A stretch of 64,000 nt of DNA from Anaerococcus senegalensis JC48 (GCF_000321005.1 NZ_HE578907.1:980728-1044727); one strand, 5' to 3'; counted from the stretch's first letter, positions 47,837-57,297 are shown. A program made the numbers and translations. The notes: generated by a model from the sequence alone, not told the origin.

Positions 47837-49425
47837 AGGTCTCCTCCAAGGATTTCCATAAATCCTTCAAGCTCCGCCTTGGCCTCATCTGTATTTGCCA
47901 CAAGGTTTTTCATATCAGCTAGGATTTCTGCTTTTAGCTTATCAGCTTCTTCATTGATAGACTTGATATCTTTTGATACTTCTGCCAGATCTATGGGATC
48001 TTCTTCTTCGAAGGTGTCGACATATCTTGGGATATTTAAGTTGAAGCTATTTTCTTCTATCTCATCAAACTTGGCCAGGTGGGCGAATTTGTCAATTTCT
48101 TCCCTGGACCTTAGGGCCTTGTATATCTTTTGGATATTGTCTTCGGTTAGTTCGTTTTTGTTGCCTTTTTTGACAAATTCGCAGCTTGCATCTATGAAAT
48201 AAACACTTCTGTCTGTCTTGTCTTTCTTTAGTATTATAAGACTTACTGGAATTCCTGTAGAGTAGAATAGATTTGGAGCAAGGCCTATGACTGCATCTAT
48301 GGATCCATTTTCTAGCATGATTTTCCTAATCTTTTCCTCTGCCCCCGACCTAAAGAGCACTCCATGTGGGAGGAGGATTGCCATAGTTCCTGTGTTTTTT
48401 AAGTGGTAAAAACCATGGAGGAGAAAGGCAAAGTCCGCCCTTGATTTTGGTGGAAGGACTCCGTATTCAGAAAATCGTGGATCATCCAAAAATCCCTTGC
48501 TCGCATCCCATTTGGCAGAATATGGCGGATTCATCAAAACAGCATCAAAGTTAGTTGGCTCATCTACTGGCCAATCATCTGATAGAGTGTTACCTTGGTT
48601 TAAGCTCTGATACTCTAGTGGCACATCGTGGAGGATCATATTCATACGAGATAGGTTGTAGGTAGAATTGTTTAGCTCCTGACCAAAATATCTAATTCGA
48701 TTTGCTTCATTGGAGAAGTTTCTTACATTTAAAAGCAAGGATCCAGACCCAAGGGTCGGGTCAAATACAGTTAAACCCGCCTTATCTTCTTTGCCATCCA
48801 TAGCTATCATAGCCATAAGCCTTGATACAGGCTGTGGGGTATAGAATTCTCCTGCTTTTTTGCCTGATTCTGAAGCAAAGTTTGCTAGCATATATTCGTA
48901 AACATCACCAAGGACATCGCCAGAATAGTTTGCAAAATTGACTTCTGCAAATTGCTTCATAACATTTGATATGCGTTTGTTCTTCTCTTGGGGAAGCTTG
49001 CCTAGCTTGTTTGAGTAGAGGTCTATATCTTCAAACAATCCATTGAAGTCCTTATCAGCTCGCTCGATTTCATTAAAGGCCTGGCCAAGGTCATCTAGTT
49101 GGAAGGTGCCTTCTTCGATTTGCTTTATAAAATTAGTAAAGGTATGGACTGGGGATATTACAAAGGAAAATTTATTCCTAAGCTCATCAACAATAAGGTC
49201 AGCATCATCTCCTTGCATCTCTTCTTGATAAATTTGCTGAATAGTTTTAAGGTCGGCATCATCAACTTCAAGTAACTTGCCAACCTCATCAAGCATCTTA
49301 TCTGATAAATATTTATAAAAAATTATTCCTAATAAATAGTTCTTATATTCATTGGCATCCATCTGAGACCTAAGATCATCAGAAGCCTGCCATAGTTTTT
49401 GGTAAAGATTAATAGTAGTTTCCAT
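47833..49425 (-). CDS. hsdM: type I restriction enzyme, methyltransferase subunit
   Basis: A 530-residue N6-adenine methyltransferase. SAM-binding motif I is FDPTLGSGS (221-229), and the catalytic NPPY is at residues 299-302. The N-terminal helical region (1-150) is the HsdM_N type. It protects host DNA with HsdS. ATG 49425 with AAGGAG; a TATAAT lies just upstream. It is first in the hsdMSR operon. Confidence 0.96.
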   Translation of the reverse strand: METTINLYQKLWQASDDLRSQMDANEYKNYLLGIIFYKYLSDKMLDEVGKLLEVDDADLKTIQQIYQEEMQGDDADLIVDELRNKFSFVISPVHTFTNFIKQIEEGTFQLDDLGQAFNEIERADKDFNGLFEDIDLYSNKLGKLPQEKNKRISNVMKQFAEVNFANYSGDVLGDVYEYMLANFASESGKKAGEFYTPQPVSRLMAMIAMDGKEDKAGLTVFDPTLGSGSLLLNVRNFSNEANRIRYFGQELNNSTYNLSRMNMILHDVPLEYQSLNQGNTLSDDWPVDEPTNFDAVLMNPPYSAKWDASKGFLDDPRFSEYGVLPPKSRADFAFLLHGFYHLKNTGTMAILLPHGVLFRSGAEEKIRKIMLENGSIDAVIGLAPNLFYSTGIPVSLIILKKDKTDRSVYFIDASCEFVKKGNKNELTEDNIQKIYKALRSREEIDKFAHLAKFDEIEENSFNLNIPRYVDTFEEEDPIDLAEVSKDIKSINEEADKLKAEILADMKNLVANTDEAKAELEGFMEILGGDL

Positions 49426-49611
49426 ATATACACTCCTTGTTAGTATAATTATAACAAAAAAGGCTATTTTTAGCTAAAAAAAGCAGAGTAAGTTTTAACA
49501 CTAACTATGCTAGTAGATCCAAGTTTATGGGGTCTCCTTATAACTCCTCTTTCTTATTTAAGGGACTTAGATTAAATCACTTATAATAAGCAACTAAAAA
49601 AAGTATACATC

Positions 49612-52536
49612 TCATTCAAATAAATTTTTAAACTCTTCTTGTAAATCATCATATACACGGTCAGTTAGCGGAGTATTTCCGACATTTCTATATGAAAATA
49701 AGGTCATAGTAAAACCTGTTGAAGCCAGCGTTTCTTTTTCACATACTTTTCCATGTTTTTGAAAACTACATCTGATATGTTTAAATATTTCTTCATCACT
49801 AATCTCTAATTCTTGTTGTTGAATAACAATATCAGGTGTATTGTCTTCATTCTGATCAATTGCAATTCTATAATACTTTATACTTGGTTCAGAAAATCTT
49901 CCATCACTATTATCATGAAATTTTAAATGTACTCTATACTTATAGGGATAATCTCTTGAAAGAGAAAAATAATTTTTCATAGAAGGAAAATTTCGATTTA
50001 CCATTTCATAAAAACTTTCTTGCCTCCACAAAAAATATGTTTCAAGACGATTTATAACTTGTTTTTCTGAAAACAAGTTCCAAACGTATCCTGATTTCAT
50101 AGGTAAGTCCGAAGGTGGTAATGAGAGTTCAATATCAGTTTTATTCTTTGCTACAAGATAATTTGTTATTTTCTGCAATTCAAGAACATTAATATTACCA
50201 TATTGTATCTCTACTATGTCCCCTACATGTGACCATTTATTAAAAAAATCTAACGTTTCTTCAATATAATCTTTTGCCCATTCTGAAATTTCTCTAACCG
50301 ACTTATCTTTAAATATTTTTTCATTTCTTATCAGCGAACGAAGTTTTTCATAAATAATGTAATCACTCTCATATAAACTTCGTCGTTCAAGTGCCCTAGT
50401 GATGTTAGAATAAATTTCTTCGTTTGCAACATGCCTAGATGTGTCTCCCATTAATCGAGATGATTCTAAATTTATATATTTTTTAGTTATATCACGTCTT
50501 TCTATAGCAGCTCTTCTTTGAAAATCTCTATATTCAGCAGAAATATCCTTCAATTCAATTAATTGGACCGATTCTGAGCTATTATCTTTCCAATCAAACC
50601 AAAAATCTAGTCGTTTTCTATCAGATGATATACTCCCAACTAAACATATCTTTTTACCCTGGCTTGAACTTTCATTCTTACTTTTGAATGGTGGAAAGAT
50701 TTCATAAATATCATTAAAATAATGTTCAATAATAAGCGTATAACTTCGATACAATGTATGAAGATAAAGCTTAGAATATTCTTCATGATTAAGTTTCATT
50801 AGTTTATTAGATAAATCATTTTTTAACTTAACACATTGAATATAAGTTTTTAAGTTCATTACTAACATCATATCTAAGAAAACATTTTGTTCATCAATAT
50901 CTGATATAAGTCCTGAAGCAAAAATCATAACTTCTTGCCAGTTCTTATTTCTCATTAAATTTTTATAAATATTTCTATCATTATCCATATTAAAAGTTTT
51001 CACCATATAATAAGCAGCAAAAAACTCTTTAAATTGTTTATGAGCAAAGGATATAGTCGAATCAATTTTAAAAATATCGATTCTAAAAAGGTCATAAACT
51101 GTGATTGCGGTATATTCGCACTGCTGAGAAGTAAAAAACTCATCAAATTCTGAAATAGATAGGGCACTTTTATCAAAAGTATTAAATGCCAAACCTCCTA
51201 TCGTCATTAATACATCGAAATAATTCTTCACTACTGTTTCAGGAAGTAGTTTCTCTTTATCTCTTTTGTAACAAACCTCTTCAAAATAAGCATTAAACAA
51301 TTGGCTTCTATTATAAAATTTTGTATTAGAATCTTTTAATACCTCAATTCCAATATTTAAGAATAAAGGATTAGTAAATAACTCATAATAATCATGTTGG
51401 ATAGGTATTTTAATATTGTTTTTATCGAGCTCTTCACGAATTTGAGTTTGAGACAAATCTTTAATTTTGTACTCATGAACATTTTGAATATTCCCATTAT
51501 AAGAGTTAACTCTTGAAGTAATATAAAAATATGCATTGGTATTACACAAAAGGTCATTTGCTTCGGAATAGAATTTAATTCGATTATTTATATCTACTAT
51601 TTCATCAATCCCGTCTAATACAATAATAATTTTTTTATCACATAACTCCTTTTTTATTTTTTCGTCCGTAATTCCTTTCCAGAAAGGGGCTAATATAGAT
51701 TTAATATAGTCAAATATTGAATCATAAACTATCCCATATTCAAGCAATTTAACAAAAATCGGAATGTAATCACTATATGTTTCATCCATACATAACTCTT
51801 TAATTAAATTTATAGACTCGTACGTCTTTCCCGATCCTGGATCTCCTAATAATAGGATACGCTTATCTCTTAATAAAGAATCAATTGAAGAATATAGTTG
51901 ATTGTCTTTAGTATAAATATCTCTAGCTAAATAGCTTGTTTGATCTATAAAAAGTGCTGTTAATGATGCTTTATAAGCTTTCAAAGCTTCATCATTATCA
52001 ATTTGAAAGCTTTGATTTTTTTGATCACCCAAACTTGTTTCCATTACTTGGATAATTTTCTGATTTTGTTCACTAATAACCTTAAGCTGCTCTTGAAGTG
52101 GTTCTTTTATATTTATTACAGCTAAGCGTACAGTTTCATCATGAGAAAAATCATTAAAAGTACTCAATACTATTTCAGACAAGTAATACAAGTCTTCGTA
52201 AATTAGATTTTTTTTAGTAGTTAGTTCTTCGTTCCCATCAATGAATTTCTCTAGAAGAAATTTTAGATACGTACTAATTGATTTATATGTAAATTCTTCT
52301 GGGTAATAGCTAAAGTTCACTAAATTTTGAACAAAATTCTCACTAATTAAAAAAGAATCTAATTGGTTCACATAGTCTAATTCTATATATCTATTATTCC
52401 CTATATCTTGCACTTTTTTCAATAATGCTTTTTTTGCTTTATTCTTTTTAAAGTGAAAAGAAATTTTATTTAATATTCCTTTTCCGCCAGCACAAATAAC
52501 TTCCTCAACAATAGATAAAACAATTCCTTCGAACAT
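49612..52536 (-). CDS. NACHT-domain STAND NTPase (bNACHT-like defence protein)
   Basis: About 974 residues. Residues 1-200 are a helical N-terminal region without recognised effector motif. The NACHT module has Walker A LLGDPGSGKT (K237), Walker B VLDGIDE (about 307-313), sensor YITSRVNSY and the AHKQFKEFFAAYY motif (about 498-512) that follows NACHT domains. Residues about 630-974 form a large C-terminal region of unknown fold. Bacterial NACHT proteins are NLR-like immune sensors that oligomerise on phage cues. ATG 52536 is chosen because AAAGGAGG sits just upstream; 52554 would lie before it. It stands alone between hsdM and the DUF262 gene. Confidence 0.85.
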   Translation of the reverse strand: MFEGIVLSIVEEVICAGGKGILNKISFHFKKNKAKKALLKKVQDIGNNRYIELDYVNQLDSFLISENFVQNLVNFSYYPEEFTYKSISTYLKFLLEKFIDGNEELTTKKNLIYEDLYYLSEIVLSTFNDFSHDETVRLAVINIKEPLQEQLKVISEQNQKIIQVMETSLGDQKNQSFQIDNDEALKAYKASLTALFIDQTSYLARDIYTKDNQLYSSIDSLLRDKRILLLGDPGSGKTYESINLIKELCMDETYSDYIPIFVKLLEYGIVYDSIFDYIKSILAPFWKGITDEKIKKELCDKKIIIVLDGIDEIVDINNRIKFYSEANDLLCNTNAYFYITSRVNSYNGNIQNVHEYKIKDLSQTQIREELDKNNIKIPIQHDYYELFTNPLFLNIGIEVLKDSNTKFYNRSQLFNAYFEEVCYKRDKEKLLPETVVKNYFDVLMTIGGLAFNTFDKSALSISEFDEFFTSQQCEYTAITVYDLFRIDIFKIDSTISFAHKQFKEFFAAYYMVKTFNMDNDRNIYKNLMRNKNWQEVMIFASGLISDIDEQNVFLDMMLVMNLKTYIQCVKLKNDLSNKLMKLNHEEYSKLYLHTLYRSYTLIIEHYFNDIYEIFPPFKSKNESSSQGKKICLVGSISSDRKRLDFWFDWKDNSSESVQLIELKDISAEYRDFQRRAAIERRDITKKYINLESSRLMGDTSRHVANEEIYSNITRALERRSLYESDYIIYEKLRSLIRNEKIFKDKSVREISEWAKDYIEETLDFFNKWSHVGDIVEIQYGNINVLELQKITNYLVAKNKTDIELSLPPSDLPMKSGYVWNLFSEKQVINRLETYFLWRQESFYEMVNRNFPSMKNYFSLSRDYPYKYRVHLKFHDNSDGRFSEPSIKYYRIAIDQNEDNTPDIVIQQQELEISDEEIFKHIRCSFQKHGKVCEKETLASTGFTMTLFSYRNVGNTPLTDRVYDDLQEEFKNLFE

Positions 52537-52554
52537 AGGTCCTCCTTTCATCAA

Positions 52555-52842
52555 ATCATTTCAAACGATATAATCTACATTTATTATATCCATATTGTTT
52601 TTTATATTTCATGTATATGATTACAAAAAACTAGCTCTAGACTCTTCTTAGAAACAATAAAGAGATCATTTGAGTTAATATTTATAATAATGTTCTTTAT
52701 TTCAATTAGTTATCCATTTACTATAATTATGAATCACTCATACCATTGAAATATTCAATAAAGTCAATGTTTACAGAACATCGAGCAGTACTATCATTCT
52801 CATTTTTCAAATTTTGTCCTAACTAAGTCCCAGTTCTACAAA
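52555..52842. other. spacer with a short remnant and possible right-end trace
   Basis: 288 bases. On the minus strand 52810-52727 is an open frame from TTG (GGA upstream) of 27 residues ending IDFIEYFNGMSDS; too short to call. Just before it, AACTGGGACTTAGTTAGGAC, then AAAATTTGAAAA, resembles the inner part of the island right ends (ACTGGGACAGGAC, then AAAATTTGAAAA), but no core follows. Confidence 0.3.
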
Positions 52843-54621
52843 TTACTTTATATATCCTTCCAAACCTCTTGACTTTATTAGTTCAATCGCCTCTCTATCC
52901 TCTTTTGTAAGTTTTGTTTTATTTGTATTATTTATGTCAGCAGTCCACAAATCAAATATTTCTAAAATTCTATCAGAAACTCTGATATCTCTTTCCCTTA
53001 TCTGCTCTAATTTCCAGTCTTTTGAATGAAATTGTGAAATTTCTTGAACCATAGCTATTTTTGATTCTTTATACAGAGCTTTCTTCTTTTCAAAATATCC
53101 ATTACTAGCCACTATATTTAGCCTTTTTTCAAAAGGTATTTTATTTCCAAGGTGTTCAATAATCTCATTTACCTCTTCTTCTGATGAATTTGGGAAATAA
53201 GAGTCCTGCCATTTTCTAGGCAGAATGTGTTCGATTTCCCATTTTCCCGGCAATAGTTCATCTTGTAAGTCTTCATCATAAGCTAGTAATTTTAATAACA
53301 TCCTAATCACGTTTCTATGAGGATTTTTTAATTCAACTTTTATAATATTTTGATCAACAGCCTTAAATTCAAATTTAGGTTCGTCTCTATTAATAATCTC
53401 CGAATTTAAGTTTAGGATATTTTGCTTAACTGCGTTAATTGTTGGAGTCACAATATATCTACTACATAGATTAACAAATAATTTTCTTAAAAAGAAAAGG
53501 AATTTATCCTCAAAGTTATCTGAATCTTTATAGCATAAGTAATAAGTAATTACAGGGTATTTCCAAAATTCATTTGGATAAGAAGTAAGAATATCTAATA
53601 CTTTTAAAATTTCAAAGTTGCTTGACCAAGGTTCACAATCTATTTCTTGTTTATTATTAACTACTGACCAAAAGTTTAATATTGCGCTCAAATCATCCAT
53701 TAAATCTGGATCATATAGCCTAATAAAATTATTACTTGAATAATATTTTCTTAGACCCGGGGTTGTTGTCTTTCTATCGTTCCCTTTTGCTCGAAGATAA
53801 AACATGTAATAATAAAATAATCTTTGAATACTTTCTTCAGCATATTCTGCACCTGCACTAACTTCTTGCCACTTTTGTATAAAAGTCTTTCTAGCTGTAG
53901 TATCTTTAATGTTGTTATAAATTTTTGCCTTAAAAATATCTGCATCAGATAAAGGCAATCCCCTATCATTAAGTGTTGAAAAAATCGTAAGTGCAGTATC
54001 CTGGCTATCGGCCTTGATAGGAAGAACAATTGCTTTATTTAAAATATTATTTATCATGTGATAGAAAGTTAAAGGCTCATCTTTAGCATACTCATCTATG
54101 AGATTTTGTAATAATAAATAATTCCTAGTGTAATTATCCTTAGCACCTTCATCTGCAATACCAGTACTTAGTATGTGATTTAATATATTGTTATACTCTG
54201 ATTCAAAGACTCTAGACTCTAATAAAGTCTTACTTTTATCTGCTTCACCACTTAATTCATCAGTTTCCCATAAAGCCGGTTCAATCTGGCTTATGAAATT
54301 ACTTCTCTCTTTGGTATGATCCATTTTTTCAATTTTTGTATATAAAGCTCTTAACAACAAGCATAAAGTTGTAATTCTTTGTTGACCGTCAATTATTTCT
54401 TGTTCTTTGTCACCATTGGTATAAGAGACAATTGTCCCAAGAAAATATGGAGAATCAATTCTTTCTTGAGTATATTCAACTAAATCATCAAATAAAGTTT
54501 GAACCTCTTCTTCTCTCCATGCATAAGGTCTCTGATATTCAGGAATTACAAATTTTTGTTTTTTACCAGCGTCTAAAAATTCTTTTACACTTTTCTTATT
54601 TATTTCTATTGTTGTTGACAT
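52843..54621 (-). CDS. DUF262/DUF1524 (GmrSD-like) nuclease protein
   Basis: A 592-residue single-chain protein. The N-terminal DUF262 (ParB-like) domain has IPEYQRPYAW (26-35) and DGQQR (78-82), which bind and hydrolyse nucleotide in GmrS. The C-terminal DUF1524 His-Me finger domain has EHILPRKW (His465) and the Asn of LNIVASN (Asn507). This is the layout of GmrSD/BrxU/SspE-type enzymes that attack modified or otherwise marked phage DNA. Target modification is not predictable. ATG 54621 with GGAGG. It is the island gene nearest guaA, about 200 bases from the folded left end. Confidence 0.88.
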   Translation of the reverse strand: MSTTIEINKKSVKEFLDAGKKQKFVIPEYQRPYAWREEEVQTLFDDLVEYTQERIDSPYFLGTIVSYTNGDKEQEIIDGQQRITTLCLLLRALYTKIEKMDHTKERSNFISQIEPALWETDELSGEADKSKTLLESRVFESEYNNILNHILSTGIADEGAKDNYTRNYLLLQNLIDEYAKDEPLTFYHMINNILNKAIVLPIKADSQDTALTIFSTLNDRGLPLSDADIFKAKIYNNIKDTTARKTFIQKWQEVSAGAEYAEESIQRLFYYYMFYLRAKGNDRKTTTPGLRKYYSSNNFIRLYDPDLMDDLSAILNFWSVVNNKQEIDCEPWSSNFEILKVLDILTSYPNEFWKYPVITYYLCYKDSDNFEDKFLFFLRKLFVNLCSRYIVTPTINAVKQNILNLNSEIINRDEPKFEFKAVDQNIIKVELKNPHRNVIRMLLKLLAYDEDLQDELLPGKWEIEHILPRKWQDSYFPNSSEEEVNEIIEHLGNKIPFEKRLNIVASNGYFEKKKALYKESKIAMVQEISQFHSKDWKLEQIRERDIRVSDRILEIFDLWTADINNTNKTKLTKEDREAIELIKSRGLEGYIK

Positions 54622-54823
54622 ATAACCTCCAGAAACTCCATTTTTTAATAAAGCCTATCACAAAATAAATCTGAATCTCTTTATATTGTATCATTAAATC
54701 CTATCAAATATATAACAATTCTTTGATATAGCTGACTAAAGTATCATACGTTATCTAGATGATAATAATTTTGACTCATATAGTTTGAAAATTTCTATGA
54801 AAAATATTCATATGAGATAAAAA
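54622..54823. other. upstream region of the DUF262 gene
   Basis: About 200 AT-rich bases that must contain the DUF262 promoter. No gene or strong structure seen. Confidence 0.4.
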
Positions 54824-55203
54824 TAAAGACCGCAGCTTGAAACTGCGGTCTTATTTTTATCCAAATGTAAACCACTTGGAACTATTATTCAATTTATTCT
54901 TTTTTTAAAAATGTTCCCATTTTAATCCCAGTTACAGTTTTTAATCTTCTGTAACCATTGATTTTTGACGTCGTAATTTTATAGAAGTCATTAACTATAA
55001 TATCCTCTCTAGGCCTTTGGCCTCTCGCTTAGTTTTTCGGACTCAGCTACGCTTTGTCTCGAAAATGACCGATGCTTTTGCATCGGTCACACTTATATGT
55101 TGAGACTAACGAAAATCCCGTTTGTTACACAAACTCTTTAGCTGCTACCGCAGCTGATTTCCGGGTAAATCGACCGAAATCAACGGTAGATTTACTCCCA
55201 TTC
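54824..55203 (-). repeat. island left end L-B beside guaA: folded element and terminator
   Basis: Minus-strand order: guaA core GAATGGGAGTAA (55203-55192), a hairpin including the core (55163-55199), hairpins AGCTGC-TACC-GCAGCT (55140-55155) and GTTTG-N5-CAAAC (55120-55134), and the conserved TTTTCGTTAGTC (55115-55104, identical to L-A). A perfect GACCGATGC/GCATCGGTC hairpin (55067-55088) comes next, then an AGGCC-AAA-GGCCT hairpin. A tract matching L-A at 54828-54906 ends in the terminator GACCGCAG/CTGCGGTC (54828-54850). A short frame (INGYRRLKTVTGIKMG) in the middle may be a remnant. The core hairpin itself has no T run, so guaA transcripts probably end at the distal terminator. Confidence 0.75.
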
Positions 55204-56727
55204 AATTGTTCCTGGTGGTTTTGAGGTTATATCGTAGACTATTCTTCCAACTCCTTTTACTTCGTTTATCATTCTATTTGATAGGGTTTGTTGAAGTTCG
55301 TATGGTAGGTCAAAAGATTCTACTGTCATTGCGTCTTTACTTGATACTGCTCTTACTACAACAACATAATCATAGGATCTTTCATCTCCTTTTACTCCTA
55401 CAGTTCTAATTGGAGTAAATACTGTGAAATATTGCCAAATTTCTCTATTTAATCCTGCATTTTTTACTTCTTCTCTAAGTATTGCGTCAGTTTCTCTTAC
55501 TATTTCTAGTTTTTCTTCTGTTATATCTCCTAAAACTCTAATAGCAAGTCCTGGTCCTGGGAATGGTTGTCTCCATACCATTTCTTCTGGAACGCCAATG
55601 CTTTCTCCAAGTGCTCTTACTTCATCTTTAAATAATTCTCTAAGTGGTTCTACTACTCCTTCAAATAGCATATCTTCTGGAAGTCCACCTACATTGTGGT
55701 GGGATTTTATTACTGAACCTTTTCCTTTTCCACTTTCTATTACGTCAGGATATATTGTTCCTTGTACTAAATATTTTGCATCACCAAATTTTTTGGCTTC
55801 TTTTTCAAATACTTCTATGAAGTGATTTCCTATTATTTTTCTTTTTTCTTCTGGATCTTCTACACCTTTTAGTAAATCAAGAAATTCTTTTGAAGCATCG
55901 ACCATTTTTACGTTTAGACCAATTTTTTTGTATTGCTCCATAACGGATTTTGCTTCGTTTTTTCTTAATAAACCATGGTCGACAAATATACATTGAAGAT
56001 CATCACCTATTGCTTTGTGAACAAGTGTTGCAGCTATTGTTGAATCTACCCCACCTGAAAGTCCACAGATCATTTTCTCTCCAGCATATTTTTCTTTTAT
56101 TTTTTCTATTGTTTCTTTTGCAAGATCTTTCATTATCCAAGTTTTTTCAGCCTTACAAATATTTAAAACAAAGTTTTCTAGCATTTGGAAGCCATATTCG
56201 GAATGGGCAACTTCTGGGTGAAATTGTACTGCATAGATATTTTTTTCTTCGTTTTCAAATCCAGCAATTGGACAATTTAATGACCAAGAAATTTTCTTGA
56301 AACCTTCACCTATTTTTGTTACTTGGTCTCTATGGTTCATCCAAATTATTGATTCTTGTGCTACATTTTCAAATAATTTTGATTTTTGATCAACAAATAA
56401 AGGAGTTTTTCCATATTCTCCTTTTTCAGCTTCTGATATTTCTCCATCAAAGTGGAAAGCTAAGGCTTGCATCCCATAACAAATTCCAAGTATTGGAACG
56501 TTTAAATTTAATATTTCTGGATTTAATTTTAAACTTTCATCGCTGTGAATTGATTGTGGACCACCAGTTAAAATTATTCCATCTAGATTTTCTAAATCAA
56601 GAGATTTCAAGTCAACATCACAATCATGAAGTGATGCATATACTCCCATTTCTCTTATTCGTCTTACTATAAGTTGATTGTATTGGCCACCAAAGTCCAA
56701 TACCATTATTTCAGATTTTTTCTCCAT
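55192..56727 (-). CDS. guaA: GMP synthase (glutamine-hydrolysing)
   Basis: A 511-residue enzyme converting XMP to GMP. The glutamine amidotransferase domain has Cys83 (GICYGMQ), His170 and Glu172 (QFHPEV). The ATP-pyrophosphatase loop GLSGGVDST is at 222-230. The C-terminal dimerisation domain ends KPPGTIEWE, the normal end. ATG 56727 with GGAGGG. The last codons double as the attachment core of the island array downstream, and the encoded C-terminus is preserved. The 3' end of guaA is a known integration site for genomic islands. Confidence 0.97.
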   Translation of the reverse strand: MEKKSEIMVLDFGGQYNQLIVRRIREMGVYASLHDCDVDLKSLDLENLDGIILTGGPQSIHSDESLKLNPEILNLNVPILGICYGMQALAFHFDGEISEAEKGEYGKTPLFVDQKSKLFENVAQESIIWMNHRDQVTKIGEGFKKISWSLNCPIAGFENEEKNIYAVQFHPEVAHSEYGFQMLENFVLNICKAEKTWIMKDLAKETIEKIKEKYAGEKMICGLSGGVDSTIAATLVHKAIGDDLQCIFVDHGLLRKNEAKSVMEQYKKIGLNVKMVDASKEFLDLLKGVEDPEEKRKIIGNHFIEVFEKEAKKFGDAKYLVQGTIYPDVIESGKGKGSVIKSHHNVGGLPEDMLFEGVVEPLRELFKDEVRALGESIGVPEEMVWRQPFPGPGLAIRVLGDITEEKLEIVRETDAILREEVKNAGLNREIWQYFTVFTPIRTVGVKGDERSYDYVVVVRAVSSKDAMTVESFDLPYELQQTLSNRMINEVKGVGRIVYDITSKPPGTIEWE

Positions 56728-56736
56728 CTATCCCTC

Positions 56737-57252
56737 CTATATATCTCCAAATATTGCAAAATATTTCATGTAATCGAGATTATCCATCTTGTAGAAATTA
56801 TACTTTGTATCTTCATCATACTTTTTAAAGTGTAATTTATCTATAAGAGTTTTAAAAGATTCATTATTTTTTTCTGATTTAAGAAATACTTCTTGTTTTT
56901 GTTCAAGTGTGAAAAAATAATCTATTACGGCTTCTAAAGCTTCTCTACCATATCCTCTATTTCTGAGTGATTTATTTATTATTATATATATTCTAACACC
57001 ATTTTCACAATCACTTGCCTTTACTGTTCCAATAGAGTCATTCATTCCTTTATTTACTATGTGCCAAAAATTATAATTTTTTTTATTTTCATAGTTTGAA
57101 ATGCTTGTTTCAATTAATTCTTTTTCATTTTCGACTTTTGACATATAAAAGAATCTTGGGTCTTTTATAAATTCTAAGTTTTTTTCAAGGTCTGCTTCTT
57201 CAAACCTTCTTATAATTAATCTTCTTGATAATATTAGTTTTGTATTTTCCAT
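56737..57252 (-). CDS. GNAT-family acetyltransferase
   Basis: A 171-residue N-acetyltransferase of the RimJ/RimL-like group. It begins LSRRLIIRRFEEAD, and acetyl-CoA motif A is NRGYGREALEAVI. Substrate unknown. ATG 57252 is preferred (GGGAG upstream) over ATG 57267. It ends 9 bases before guaA, so the two are cotranscribed. Confidence 0.85.
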   Translation of the reverse strand: MENTKLILSRRLIIRRFEEADLEKNLEFIKDPRFFYMSKVENEKELIETSISNYENKKNYNFWHIVNKGMNDSIGTVKASDCENGVRIYIIINKSLRNRGYGREALEAVIDYFFTLEQKQEVFLKSEKNNESFKTLIDKLHFKKYDEDTKYNFYKMDNLDYMKYFAIFGDI

Positions 57253-57275
57253 AATTCTCCCTCGCATAAAAAATA

Positions 57276-57297
57276 AAGCTGCTAATGCAGCATTATT
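57276..57297 (-). terminator. terminator of the glyQS-ppsR operon
   Basis: GCTGC-ATTA-GCAGC followed by TTTATTTTTT on the minus strand, immediately after the ppsR stop codon. Confidence 0.85.

Noticed and set aside
55163-55199. Core hairpin after guaA as a rho-independent terminator
   Set aside because: The stem is strong, but neither side has a T run; the true terminator with T runs is at 54824-54858.
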